Of a stretch of 64,000 bases of DNA, positions 35,058 to 46,081 are shown one piece after another. This DNA is from Davidsoniella eucalypti. Lineage: Eukaryota; Ascomycota; Sordariomycetes; Microascales; Ceratocystidaceae. Every line of letters begins with the position of its first letter. Position 1 is the first letter of the stretch. Both the position numbers and the translations under genes were made by a program. A model generated the notes under the pieces. The model had not been told where the DNA came from. It worked only from the letters and a program-made list of their open reading frames with translations, and ran no database searches. Location of the stretch: assembly GCA_004009845.1 (NCBI GenBank), contig RMBW01000108.1:40789-104788 (forward strand), written 5' to 3'.

Positions 35058-35592
35058 GCGAACTTTATTATATTGGTTCTCTAGTAAAACAAACTGGGAA
35101 GAAACTTGGAAGAAACTAACAAATAGAAAAAGGGGCTATGTTATGATAGATAGACGAGATGGACGGATAGATAGGAGACAGAAGAAAAGAGAAAAAAGGT
35201 GCAATGCGTACATCGTGTGGACAAGATGATGCCAAAGGTTGTATAAATGGGTGACTATGACAATTTTACTCGGACAACCTAAATATATGGACAATTCATG
35301 TCAATACTTAGATAATCGGTCTAGATACGTCGTGATTGTAACGGCTAGGCTGAAAGAGAATGACTCGTCGTCTATATTTGGTTATCTTTATTGATAGTGC
35401 TCAGCAACAATGGCAAGATGCGAAACGAGGTTAAGCACATTCTTCCTGACATGGCAAGGACTGGTCCCTAGACTGCCCCAAACAAGATAGAGATATATAG
35501 ATAGACCGACTGTTGTCGGTCCGCAAAACCAAAAGAAAAGAAAAAGGTCTTGTTCTCCCACTCTTTTTTTTCTGTTGCTCTTCTTCGACGAT

Positions 35593-36789
35593 TTACAGAC
35601 GTGGCTTGACGGGAGCTCCGGGAGCGTCTTGGGTCGCGATCATGGCCACGACCATGATATCGTCGACCTTGCCGCCCTGCCACTGCTGGCCTTGGTACGC
35701 CTGTCTGACAGCCTTGCCAAAGGGGCTTTCGCGCCGTCTCTCCAGACTGTTGGCCTTGGCTGTGAGGGCAATGCGGGACGCTACTAGACTTTGCAGAGTC
35801 GAGCCAGAGTTCAGAATCTGGTTAGGCTGAGGCTCGGGGATCTTGGTCAACTCGTTGATCAGCGGAGAGACTTGCATGGCACCATTGGTCGCCGTGGCCC
35901 ACGCACCCGAGGTGAGCATCATCTTGTTAACGACCTTGAGGATATCTTCATTGAACATGTTGTCCCAGACACCGTCGGATGCGAACACTAGTACATCACC
36001 ATGGCGAAGGTCGTGTTGGGTCACGTCGGCGTTACGGGGCATATCACTCAAGTGCGCGCCTCCGTAGGCGGCCATACGCGCCGCCATGCTGGGCGGAATG
36101 ATAGATAGTTGGTATGGGGTGTTGAAAGAGTGCTGTTGGGCCTCCGAGTGCGCTTGTACGGCGCCGAGGCGCAAGTGAATGAAGCCAGAGTCGCCTAGGT
36201 TGGCAATCTCCACGGTGCCGTTCGGTGCCGCGACAGCGACAACAGCCGTGCTGCCGCCAGCAGTGATGGTCTTATCCTGGCGGACGGAATCATAGCCAGC
36301 TTGCATGATGGAGCGAGGACCAATAAGCTCTGGGCCGTGGTATCCGAAGGCTGCCATGGCCATGTAATCGCAGAACGAGTGGGAGAAATCGGCAGGATCG
36401 ACACCTGACTCGACCCAACCGCCAACGCCATCGGCCACACCCATGGCGACGGCGCCGGTGTCACCTAGAGGAGCTATAAAAAAGGCATCGTGACCAGAGA
36501 TGGGGCGCTGTTCTGGGGTCTTCTTGGTTGGCTGTATTCGGTGATACGGGTTGAAATGGTAGATGCTCTTGGTGCCGTGCCAGGCCTGGTCCTTGCCGAC
36601 AAAGGCGGCAGCGACGCCGTAGCTGAGGCGTGCCGGTGGCCCAGCGGCGGGCTGTGATGGTGCAGAGCTGTGGTAATGCTTCATAGCGGAAGAAAAGAAT
36701 CGTCGAGAGTCGGTGATGGAGCTGGTAGAAGTCGCAGAATTCGCAAGGCGCAACGAGTTGCGGGTAGCAATGAAGCTAGGTACTCGCAT
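35593..36789 (-). CDS. PTC7: Mitochondrial PP2C-type phosphatase, Ptc7-like
   Basis: Single exon. From the start at 36789 the product is 398 aa; the open frame extends 19 codons further to another ATG at 36849. The N terminus MRVPSFIATRNSLRLAN...SRRFFSS is rich in Arg/Ser and acid-free at first, as in a mitochondrial presequence. PP2C motifs: GHDAFFI near 99-105 (metal Asp101), GVADGVGGW at 117-125 (Asp120), GGSTAVVAVA, ANLGDSGF and VFASDGVWDN. This matches yeast Ptc7, which dephosphorylates Coq7 and stimulates coenzyme Q synthesis in the matrix. A CCAAT box lies 280 bp upstream. The upstream in-frame extension is hydrophobic and could give a second isoform. Confidence 0.88.
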   Translation of the reverse strand: MRVPSFIATRNSLRLANSATSTSSITDSRRFFSSAMKHYHSSAPSQPAAGPPARLSYGVAAAFVGKDQAWHGTKSIYHFNPYHRIQPTKKTPEQRPISGHDAFFIAPLGDTGAVAMGVADGVGGWVESGVDPADFSHSFCDYMAMAAFGYHGPELIGPRSIMQAGYDSVRQDKTITAGGSTAVVAVAAPNGTVEIANLGDSGFIHLRLGAVQAHSEAQQHSFNTPYQLSIIPPSMAARMAAYGGAHLSDMPRNADVTQHDLRHGDVLVFASDGVWDNMFNEDILKVVNKMMLTSGAWATATNGAMQVSPLINELTKIPEPQPNQILNSGSTLQSLVASRIALTAKANSLERRRESPFGKAVRQAYQGQQWQGGKVDDIMVVAMIATQDAPGAPVKPRL

Positions 36790-37065
36790 GTGTGTCGGGT
36801 CTATAATACAGAGGAAAGCACAAATAATAATAAGCCACTGGCCGATCATGTCACGCGGACCAAGACACAGAAACAGAGCAGCGAGATAAAGGCAAGGAAT
36901 AGATAGAAGGGCCTATGCAGAAAACCCAAGCGAACACAGGCAGGGGGCGGTCGATTGAGCAAGACAGCTGGACAGCTAGCTGGAAGCAGAGGATTGGGTA
37001 TTGGAAATTGATAGGATGGGCAGCAGTTTATGAGCTGTAGTTAATTTCCAGAGGAGTGTGGGTGG

Positions 37066-37075
37066 CTGATTGGCT
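37066..37075 (-). promoter_or_regulatory. CCAAT box upstream of PTC7
   Basis: On the minus strand the site reads AGCCAATCAG, an excellent NF-Y/HAP consensus, about 280 bp before the PTC7 start. Regulation is inferred. Confidence 0.4.
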
Positions 37076-38516
37076 GGATGGATGGGATGGGACGGGATGT
37101 GATGTGATGCTATGTGTTGTGTGTTGTGCTATGCTGCGCTGTATAGTTGTTGTGTGGCGGGTGATGTTGTAGGGCTGCAACCAACTGAGAATATATCATT
37201 TACGTATAGTATGCATGGTAGTTGTGTAGTAACGAGTAACGGTAATGGTACTGGGTGGACGAGGGTTTTGGGGCTGGCTTACAACGGATAGATGACTGAA
37301 TAGCTGCGACTGAAGCTGCGCGGGAACACGTAGGAATCGCCATGGTTGGTAGTGAAGTTGATATTGGCATTGGTTTAGAGCTTCGTCCTGGTCCTGTCCT
37401 AGGCTTAGGAACTGTTCGAATGCTTCGCCGCAGGCCTGAAATTGGGCTATGACCACCGTGCTTGCTATCCTATTCTCTTGCCCAGAGACGACGCGAACTT
37501 GCAACAGGGTGATGAGGCGTTTGTATCGTTAGATGAGCAGAAATGCTGTGCGTGTTGCAGAGCCTCGCACGGTTCGCAGCCAAGCTACAGAACGATTAGA
37601 GGGAAAAAAGAGAAGCCTTGTGGCCGTGGCTTGATTGAGCTGCTGGTGAAAACCGAGCAAAGGCAGATTGTAAAACTCAAACAAAGAGAGTGCTAACTAT
37701 GCTAGTAGTGAGCACTGCGACCCACATAGGTCGCTTCGGGACTTTTTTATATTTTAATTTTATACTTCACAGCAAGAGGAGGCCGAAAGAACGGCGGATA
37801 TAGCCAGCCTTGTCTTCAGCAGAGTTACAGTTATCGATGTAATATTAGCACAGGAAGACCATACATACTACGCAATAGATGGATGGCTTGCTTCGAGTTT
37901 TCCTTTGAGAACAGCCAAGGTGATGTGGATGGATTGATGGAGCAGGGGCCGTGCTGTTGATGGACTTGGTGGATTCTCTCAGTGCGGCTTCGACGACGAT
38001 GATGGAGAAGGGAAGCGAAAGTATGGAGAAGCAGTGGGATTTGGCAGTTTGAGTTTTTTCACTTGTTACCTACGGCGTATCGAACCAATGGCTGAAATAG
38101 AAGGTTCAATTGATGAAGTTAAAGGTGATTGTGACTCTCGAAGCGTATTACAATTTCACTATAGCAAAGCTCTTTGAGTATTACAGAGAATTCTGACTCC
38201 AATACTATTGTTTACTACCTTACTACAATCAATCCCATATATCTAGCTGTGTATGTACTATACACAAACTTTGACAGCTTTGTTAAAATGCAACCACGTC
38301 TTTGTGCTTCTACGGACAAAACCCGCTTTTTAGATGCCCTTATGACGGGAAAGAACGTTACGCTTTTGGCATGTTAAGCCGTAAAATAGCCGTGCTGCTG
38401 CGTCACGTGTGATATACAGCTATACTTAGCTGCCACTTACAGGCACTCCTAGCGGCATTTTCCATCTTTAGTGGGCTCCCGCCGGGCACTCTTTGCTCAT
38501 TGAAAATGAAAGCACG

Positions 38517-38526
38517 CTGATTGGTC
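38517..38526 (-). promoter_or_regulatory. CCAAT box upstream of SDH2
   Basis: CTGATTGGTC on the plus strand (GACCAATCAG on the minus strand) fits the NF-Y/HAP consensus, 337 bp before the SDH2 start. HAP control of succinate dehydrogenase genes is established in yeast; here it is inferred. Confidence 0.45.
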
Positions 38527-38862
38527 CATCCCGCCCTAGCTAATCACCAAATAACCGAGGTGGTTTATGCTGGGGCACAACTTTGGCTGGGCAAGTCAGT
38601 CAGCTTTTAGTTTTAGTTTGCTGTACCTATTTGTAGAGCCAAGGTAAAGAAGAAAGACTATTATTGCCTGTGGACTTTTCAACTGCAAAACTTAGACTCC
38701 AACTCATCCCGAGACCACCGACTTTGATCATCTGCCATTGTGCCTTCGATTGTTTCCATTCATTTTCTTTTATCCTCCAGCCAGCATTGCTGACCGTCTC
38801 TACATCTCCCTCTTATTATCTTTGTTTGTTTTCTTGCTTTCGTTTGCACTTCAACCACAGCC

Positions 38863-40026
38863 ATGATGGCATCTCTCCGCTCTACCACCCGGGTCGTCGC
38901 GACCTCGACCTCCAAGCTTGCCGCGCCTGTTTTCCGGCCGTCGACCTTCACACGTGGCCTGGCCACCATCTCTGATTCTGCTGCACCACGTATGAAGAAG
39001 TTCACCATCTACCGCTGGAACCCGGATACGCCCGCCGAGAAGCCTCACATGCAGACCTACGAGCTGGATCTGAACAAGACCGGCCCCATGATGCTGGATG
39101 CTCTGCTGCGCATCAAGAACGAGCAGGACTCATCGCTGACCTTCCGCCGCTCATGCCGCGAGGGCATCTGCGGCTCATGTGCCATGAACATCAACGGCCA
39201 GAACACTCTTGCCTGCCTCTGTACGTCTTTTTCCCCCTACTTCTGCCCTTCCACCCTCGCATATTCCGGTCTTAGTGTGCGTGGCCCGGCCCGGCCTGGC
39301 TTGGGCAGCTGCTCCTCGGAATCAATTCGGTAACACGTGAGAGCTTGGCAACATCCATTGAACCTCACCACAACATGGCAATGCATCGAGGGCTTACCAA
39401 TGGCTTCGTGTATCTGTTCAATAATGCAATTGACTGTCTATTCCATACTAACTACTCGACTTTTTGGGATCTATAGGCCGAATTCCTGAGACTACCGCTG
39501 AAGACAAGATCTACCCTCTGCCTCACCTGTATGTGGTCAAGGACCTGGTTCCTGACCTGACACACTTCTACAAGCAGTACAAGTCTATCAAGCCTTACCT
39601 CCAGCGCGACACCCCTTCGCCTGACGTATGTCACATACATTCTCCTTCCCATTGACCAGACGCAATGTCTCGTGATGTCGCATAGACGGTACTAACTCTT
39701 TACAGGGAAAGGAATACCGCCAAAGCAAGGAGGACCGCAAGAAGCTTGATGGCCTCTACGAGTGCATTCTGTGCGCCTGCTGCGCAACCTCGTGCCCTTC
39801 TTACTGGTGGAACCAGCAAGAGTACCTGGGTCCTGCCATTCTCCTGCAGTCCTACCGCTGGCTCGCTGACTCGCGTGACGAGCGCAAGGCCGAACGCAAG
39901 ATGGCCCTAGACAACTCTATGTCACTATACCGTTGCCACACCATTCTCAACTGCACTCGCGCATGCCCCAAGGGCCTGAACCCCGGTCTGGCTGTGGCCT
40001 CGCTGAAGAAGGAGCTTGCCGTGTAA
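38863..40026 (+). CDS. SDH2: Succinate dehydrogenase iron-sulfur subunit
   Basis: Three exons, 38863-39220, 39477-39625 and 39706-40026, giving 275 aa. Both introns have TACTAAC branch sites; the first is long (256 bp). The N terminus (about 35 residues) is a mitochondrial presequence. The [2Fe-2S] ligands sit in SCREGICGSC...TLAC (Cys98, 103, 106, 118). The C-terminal domain has CILCACCATSCPSYWWN and CHTILNCTRACPKGLNP for the [4Fe-4S] and [3Fe-4S] clusters. It transfers electrons from FAD in Sdh1 to ubiquinone in complex II of the inner mitochondrial membrane. Length and motifs are complete. The maturation factor SDHAF3 is encoded at 17 kb. Confidence 0.97.
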
Positions 40027-42022
40027 AAATAGCAGCTAATTCATTCACAGATGACTTACTTTCAAGCTTTATTCATTTCATCTATCAGAACTTGACTAAC
40101 CCCTACTGCAAGTTCGATGATCAAGCTTACCAGTAGCAGCGCCCCCGAATTAATCCGAGTCAGAACTTCCTTGATATTCCGATAAATTGGCCCGCCATGC
40201 CTACACACACATGAGTGCATTTGACGCCATCACTTTTACCTTTTGTTTTTTTCTTTAATTCATTTTGTACATTGACCATTCCCTCCTACATATCCACCAA
40301 ATGCTCTTGCATAGAGGCCGAAATTAATCGTTTCTCTTTGCTTTTCATTATTTTCTCTTCCTTCCACGCTTATTTGATTCTATTCCCGGTGGATAATAGA
40401 CGGAGACCTTTTGGAGCAATATCACCACGGCCTCAAGCCAACAATACCCTGCGTCTAGGGTGCATTTGTCTTATAAAACGACGAGTAATGCGAGACGAGG
40501 CGGCATCTGTGACCATCTCTCGCACTAAGCTCCCCACTTGCTGTTTCTTCTAAATCTGTTTGTTACATTTTGCTGCTGTATTCTATTTTTCTTTTTGCTT
40601 TTGGTATGTTAGAGAAAGGGGAGAAAAATGAGCTTTCTATTGACTGTTAGCCTTCCCTTTGTATTTCTGTCTATTCTTACTACTGCATTTTTCTTTATGT
40701 TTCTTGGGTATCACTGCCCTCAGCGAAAGAAAGAGCCACTCTGTTTACCACATTGGTTAACTAGAGGATGTCAGTCATGACTGGCCCAACGGCCGGCAAT
40801 TCGGGTGAGGAAGAAAAAAAACGTAAAACCCAAGAGGGGGGTCTATATAATCCAAAAATGAAGAAAAAAAAATCTAAAAATCAATGTGGTGCCTCTCCTT
40901 TTGTTGCTGTGTCATATCATCACTGGATCCGCATGATTATCGTCGAATCGTTGTTTGTCAGATTTAACCAAAAAATCAAACAACCGAGGAGGCGGTTGAA
41001 TGCATGTGACATCTCCAACTTATAAGAAAAAGCCTACCTGGATTCAGAAACTTAGTTTTCTAGTTGTTAAAGCAATCAGGTCTTGTAATTCTTTTTAGTG
41101 TTTGATGCCCATTATTCCTCTACTTTACGTCTTCCAAGACGTTCCTTTCCTTTTTTCCGAAACAATCAATCGCTTCCCATTCTTAGTTTCTTTGTCAATT
41201 GTATTGTATGGTATTATGTATTTTTATAGTAATGCGGATAGGTGACTTAAGGTTCGATCAACTTTCTCCCATGGTGGGGACATGCTGACTGTTGAACTAA
41301 CAAAAAAAAACAAAAAACAGGCATTGCTGACAGTGTGGGGCACAAGTTAGGCCTGTGTTGGCTTTGAAGGGCGCTGTACAGCGGTTTGTCCCGGTGGTTC
41401 CCTCCGGCATAGAACAGGCGGCGACACAGATCTTAGGGGCACCATCAGCTGAATGAGTAAGTTGGGTTTCATTAAAATATGGTCACACTATTTAACACTC
41501 CGAATACGTCCGCCTAATTGGGATACCAGGTTCACCGCCTTTTGTTTCTGCCGGCCTCTATTATTAGAATCTTCAGTCCATGTTTGCAATAAAACTTGGT
41601 TAATCTGTGCATCATCCCAATTCCATTGAAAAATGAAAAAGAATCAACTTCAAACTGCCAACAAGACAATCAAAACGAAGTTTATTCAGTAAGTTCCTAC
41701 GTCTTCTCATTTAGAGTTGAAACCCCATTTGGTTCTTGGTACTGGTTGTCTACATCTGTATATAAGGGAAAAGTTAATAGCCAGGTGACTTAGGGCTGTA
41801 TTGATCATCTTGTTCGGCAAAAGCGACTCATTGTTCATTCAGAACCGATAGGACAACCAACAAGTGTATTACAAAGAGGACATTGATTCCTACCACTAGC
41901 TAGAACGAAACGCCGCTTTAGAAGATCCCCTTCTTGATACTCAAGATCCAAGATATATCACAAACAGTAGGGGTAATTCCAGTAACCGTAGTCCACCAAA
42001 TTCCTCCATAGGTCCCCGCCCC

Positions 42023-42088
42023 ATCGATTCGGAGCCCTTTTTGATTTAGGTAGACGTTAAATATAATCAAATCAACCGTCGATTCGGC
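42023..42088 (+). repeat. Second locus of the 45-bp repeat family
   Basis: Bases 42042-42071 are identical to 27871-27900 over 30 bp, and the match continues with TCAA as in the second copy at 27904. CGATTCGG occurs on both sides (from about 42025 and 42080), which suggests part of a tandem array with a period near 55 bp. Confidence 0.85.
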
Positions 42089-42763
42089 GTGAGTGGTACA
42101 CTTTAAACTCTAGATCAAAATGACCAATTGCAATGCTTGGCATACATAACATATCATCTGTTGTCAAGTGGTCCTCTATTTGGCTTCTTGCTTTCTTGTA
42201 TTCATATGCACCTAATTCCATAGTTTCATTTAGGTCCTCATGCGCCCTTCTAAAGGAATAAGCAGCAGGGATATATGGAAGGGGGGCTCTTGTTATTACT
42301 TCTTGGTGCGCTTTCACGATAGTTTTTTGATGGCGGGTCGAATTTTGGTACCAATTTTTTTTCTTTTCGCTTAACTTTAGTAAGGGAAATACTAGAGATT
42401 GAATCACAAAATCGGCATGTATCTAATCGGTCTATGCCAAAACCAAGACTCTATAAGAATATTGATGAATCATTGAATGAAGATGCTGGGCCATTCAAAT
42501 GAGCATACGGAAGACTATGTAGACTTTGATTGGATAGATGCCATTCACATACAATGTAGTATAAACCTCGTGTGATTGCTTCCCCGCATTAGAATGTTGT
42601 AAGTTTGCATTGTACGAATGCACTTTCAGCCTTTTTTACCAGCTACAATTAGTTGAGTGTAATAATGTTGAAAATTCGCCAAAGATTGTTTCGTCGGGTG
42701 AAGCTCTGGCTTCGGCATCTACAAACAGGTTCCATTTTTTAAGGAGTAGGCCAATGAAGAAAG

Positions 42764-42766
<3 letters not shown>

Positions 42767-42797
<31 letters not shown>
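42767..42797. repeat. Poly(A) homopolymer, 31 bases
   Basis: The longest homopolymer in the window, about 700 bp right of the dispersed repeat. It could be a microsatellite or a retroposon tail. Confidence 0.9.
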
Positions 42798-42801
<4 letters not shown>

Positions 42802-43268
42802 AGGTGTAAACTGTATTACATAATACACCATATCTGAATTGGGATGGGAGTTATTGCAAAAGGAGGATGCTCGGAATCCGCGGGAAACGAGACGACAAAG
42901 TTAGAGGATAAGATATGTAGAAGACATAAAGTGGCTGTAGTTTAGAGGCCGAATAAATAGACGAGTGAACGTCGTACGAGTCAGCAATCCTCAAGCTGAA
43001 TATGAGACCTAGTTATATGTGTAAGTCTACTTTAATTTAGCTTCGTTTCTTCCCAACAGGCGGTGCAAGGCCATTAATTCTCGACACATGAAACAGTCAA
43101 ATGGGGACTCTGCGAGTTATTTTTATAATTGGCATAAAATGCCATGGTGATTATCATTCATGACATGCTAATATTAAGTAAAACTATCTAAGGTGTGTTC
43201 CAGCACGGAGGCAAAGAGGGCAAGCGATCGTGCCGCATAGCAGTGGGGGGCTCGTTAAGTCGTGTGAT

Positions 43269-43885
43269 TTAAGCAACCTGGGCGACCAGCTTGGCGATGA
43301 CCTGGACAGGCATGAAAGCGCTAGAGACGACGACATCCTCGCCGCCGCTGGGCGCTCTGAATAGCTGCCAGCCGGCCTCCTGGAGGGGGGTGGCGAGCCA
43401 GCCGTTGTTACCGTACCAGGTGACATTGTACAGGCTACCGACAGCTGCGTCACCGGCATCCTCTTCGGGGGCGCGCAGGGTAAGGCCGAACTGGTCGTAG
43501 GCGAAGCCAGATGCCTCGAGGTTGGTGAGGATAAGGGCGTCCAGGGTGCTGGCATCGCTGGCGTCCAGGCCGAGGTAGTTCTGGTCAGCCGAGCCGGGCT
43601 CGTACAGAATGTTGCCGACGGTCGAGGCAACCTGCATAGCGGTGGTGTTGCTGGTCCAGATACCGGCACGGTTGGCGTTGGTGTTGACGGCCTTGTTGTT
43701 AAGCTCGGCAACGTTACTAGAGAGCAGTGTATGTTAGCAGACGGTTCTTGGCTGAGACTCCAAAGACACACGAGGGTGTTGACTTACGAGCGAGTGTACA
43801 GCTCGTAGAAGCTGACAGTGCTCTGGCGGCTGACGGGGTTGGCCATGACGGCGGCGGCGAAGGCGAGGACAGCAGAGAACTTCAT
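43269..43885 (-). CDS. Small secreted protein of unknown function
   Basis: Two exons, 43885-43788 and 43716-43269, with a 71-bp intron (GTAAGT donor, CTAG acceptor), giving 181 aa. A clear signal peptide MKFSAVLAFAAAVMA is followed by NPVSRQSTVSFYELYTRS. The mature protein has no Cys and is acidic and rich in A, N, S and T, with possible N-glycosylation sites at SNTTA and YNVTW. A TATATAAG box lies about 145 bp upstream and the start context CACCATGA is strong. Together these suggest a highly expressed secreted protein. I recognise no domain. It lies about 2.2 kb from the secreted alpha-amylase on the same strand. Confidence 0.8.
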
Positions 43886-44028
43886 GGTGACTGGTGTGAT
43901 GTGGGTTTGTTTGGTTGGTAAAGAAAGAATGATTGAAAGTGGGTTGGTAGTGAAAGAATGTGTAGCTGAGGATGCTGGGTGAAGAGGAAAGACCAAGATG
44001 AAGACAAGAAGAGAGGACATCAGGTCGG

Positions 44029-44036
44029 CTTATATA
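44029..44036 (-). promoter_or_regulatory. TATA box of the small secreted-protein gene
   Basis: TATATAAG on the minus strand, 144 bp upstream of the start codon, a canonical sequence at a plausible distance. Confidence 0.5.
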
Positions 44037-44520
44037 TGTTTATCAGACGTCGGAAAAGCAGGCTCCCCGTTCACTCCAGTGACGGCCTTGGCCAGCACCG
44101 TCACCAAAACCAACATCAGGGTCGCCTCTTCAGGCTGGGTACTTGCCGATGGTGGCGTATAGAGCCTATACGGATCTCATACACGACAGTACCATAGCCG
44201 TGCCATGTTCTATACATACACTCCATGTAATACGAACGGCTTGGCATAGGCATTGCTCGTTCTCTCTACCGTACATATGTCGAACGTGAATACACAGTAG
44301 GAAGAACAGGGTATGGAATACGGAACAGGGATGGATGCCTTCTTTCTCACGACTGCCATTCTTTGTTGGTCTTCTTTTGACGTAGTTACAGAGTTGAGCA
44401 GCCGCCAAGCTTGTAGTGCCAAGATTCTGCAAGGCAAACGTATTACAGATCAGCCCTGAGGAGGCAAGGCGAAGCACGTTGGTGTGATAATCAGCGCTTC
44501 TATATTTTATCTGTATTTTA

Positions 44521-44533
44521 CCCCCCCCCCCCC
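44521..44533. repeat. Poly(C) homopolymer, 13 bases
   Basis: A run of C in AT-rich DNA. Such runs are prone to sequencing error. Confidence 0.9.
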
Positions 44534-46081
44534 TTCGGTAGCATCATCGGCTACGCTTATGTAGTTAGGCATAGTAATAAGTAAAAAATAAACAAAGAGA
44601 CGGATTGGGGAATCATCTCATGCCAAGAGCCGTGGATTCATACAATGAAACATAGTAGCCTATTCTTCCATTTGATACTCCAAGACTAAAGATCTCAAGT
44701 TCTCATAAACAGGACAACGCTGAGACAAACGTGCGCACGTATTTCTTTTTTTCTGGTTGTATACACAGATGTACTTCGACTTCCTGTAGCTATGTATGTA
44801 TTTCCCTTTCTTCTTGTTCTGAGCTACCCTAGTAGGGGGAATGCCGTCTTTCTCGGTCTTCCAGTGTCATGGATCCTGCTAGGATGCTGGAGTAGATTCT
44901 ATTAGCAAGGGGGATGGACGATGTCGATCTTCTTCCTAACGTCTTCCTCTTTCTTTTTCTAACACGACGATGAGACAGCTGTACTTGAGAAAAGAGAAAA
45001 GATGCCCGACTGAAAGCTTTGGCCTCTTGTTCCATTCCCTTTTTGCTTTTCGTCTCAAAAAATGCCATCTAGTAGCACATGGAATGCACAAAATAACAGC
45101 CTTTGGTTCCATTGTATCAATGCAAATAAGGCGGCTGTGCCTTACAGCGGGACGGTTTAGTACATAGGCGGGCAAGCCTGCATATTAGACTATTTAAAAC
45201 TTAGAATTAGAGCATCAGCAACCTTATCTGTGTCTCCCCATCAAGATGTTTGTCTTTGAATCCGGTTCTGAAACCGAAGACATGCCGAAATTAAGTAAAA
45301 CGAGGTAGAAAAAGAAAGAGTATATTTCTTAATTGGTATATACATGTATTTACTTCGAGACCCGAGCCTAAACTATAAACAGAGCTCGGCTACCGAATAT
45401 CTTCAAAAATAGAGACACTCCAAAACAGAAGTACCGACCGCTCTTCCTCCAACTATGATTCTCTCTTTATGATATACATTGTTGGATTTATCGTATAGCC
45501 AGCCTGGCTTGGCCCTTCGGCATCAACGTTGTAGCACCGTAAAAAAAATAATCTCGGATGGGTTCTTTTGCTTTTGCGTTTCCCTCTTTTTCTTGTTTTC
45601 GACCGCTCTTTTCTTTCTTGGCCCAAGCTTCTCAATGTCAAAGCTAAGGGTCTGTCATGTTTCTTTTCGTGACTTGTCCTATGTTACTTGAATTTGTTGA
45701 TCCGTGTGTTGTCCTCCTCAACATATGCCCCTCCCCCTTCGCCTGTATAAGGACAGTGCCCAGTATTTTCTGGACTGTCACATTCTTGTCTTTGGTTCGT
45801 ACAAGAAGTTCCGTCAGTGAACATATTATGCAAGTCATATCGGGCATCTATACGTCTGATGCATAACTTCGGAGCCCAGGATCTAAGGCCAAGTCTGTCT
45901 GTCTGATATTTCGCAAAAACAATAGAGGAGTCAGCACAGTTATGTTATTCATTATTATATTCATTCAAAAACCCACACAGCGTATGCTTATAGCTTCTCG
46001 CTCTTTAGTCTCCGTGTTTACGCCTCTTTTTCATAGTGACTGTACCCGTGCATATACAAAGTCACATCCTCCACACCATCC

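Larger units (their letters stand above)
33133..35592. other. Intergenic region between the GPI-protein and PTC7 genes
   Basis: 2.5 kb of converging 3' flanks with no supported gene. It contains TA-dinucleotide runs followed by poly(A) near 33662-33700, a 23-base poly(A) at 33901-33923, and a tandem repeat at 35031-35057. Confidence 0.5.
36790..38862. other. Divergent promoter region of PTC7 and SDH2
   Basis: 2.1 kb with no supported gene. It has a G/T-rich tract with GGATG/TGATG repeats at about 37077-37140, a Gln-rich minus-strand ORF (37196-37504) that looks like chance, and CCAAT boxes next to each gene (37069-37073 and 38520-38524). A 103-codon ORF at 38664 overlaps the SDH2 start region in another frame. 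Confidence 0.5.
40027..43268. other. Gene-poor region between SDH2 and the secreted-protein gene
   Basis: 3.2 kb without a supported gene. The part after SDH2 is T-rich and holds its 3' UTR. It contains the second locus of the 45-bp repeat (42023-42088), a 111-aa minus-strand ORF ending in that repeat, and a 31-base poly(A) at 42767-42797. Confidence 0.5.
43886..46081. other. Intergenic region between the secreted-protein and amylase genes
   Basis: 2.2 kb with no supported gene. Holds the promoter of the small secreted protein (TATA at 44029-44036), a 13-base poly(C) run at 44521-44533, and the amylase 3' flank. Confidence 0.5.

Noticed and set aside
37196..37504. Gln-rich 102-aa minus-strand ORF upstream of PTC7
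   Set aside because: Low-complexity reading without homology or clear splice links to PTC7.
38041..38110. B-box-like GGTTCGATAC (minus strand) as a second tRNA
   Set aside because: No matching T-stem, anticodon stem or acceptor stem can be formed around it.
42072..42407. 111-aa ORF as a transposase or retrotransposon fragment
   Set aside because: Suspicious because it ends in a dispersed repeat, but I could find no catalytic motif or zinc knuckle, so it is not called as a mobile element.
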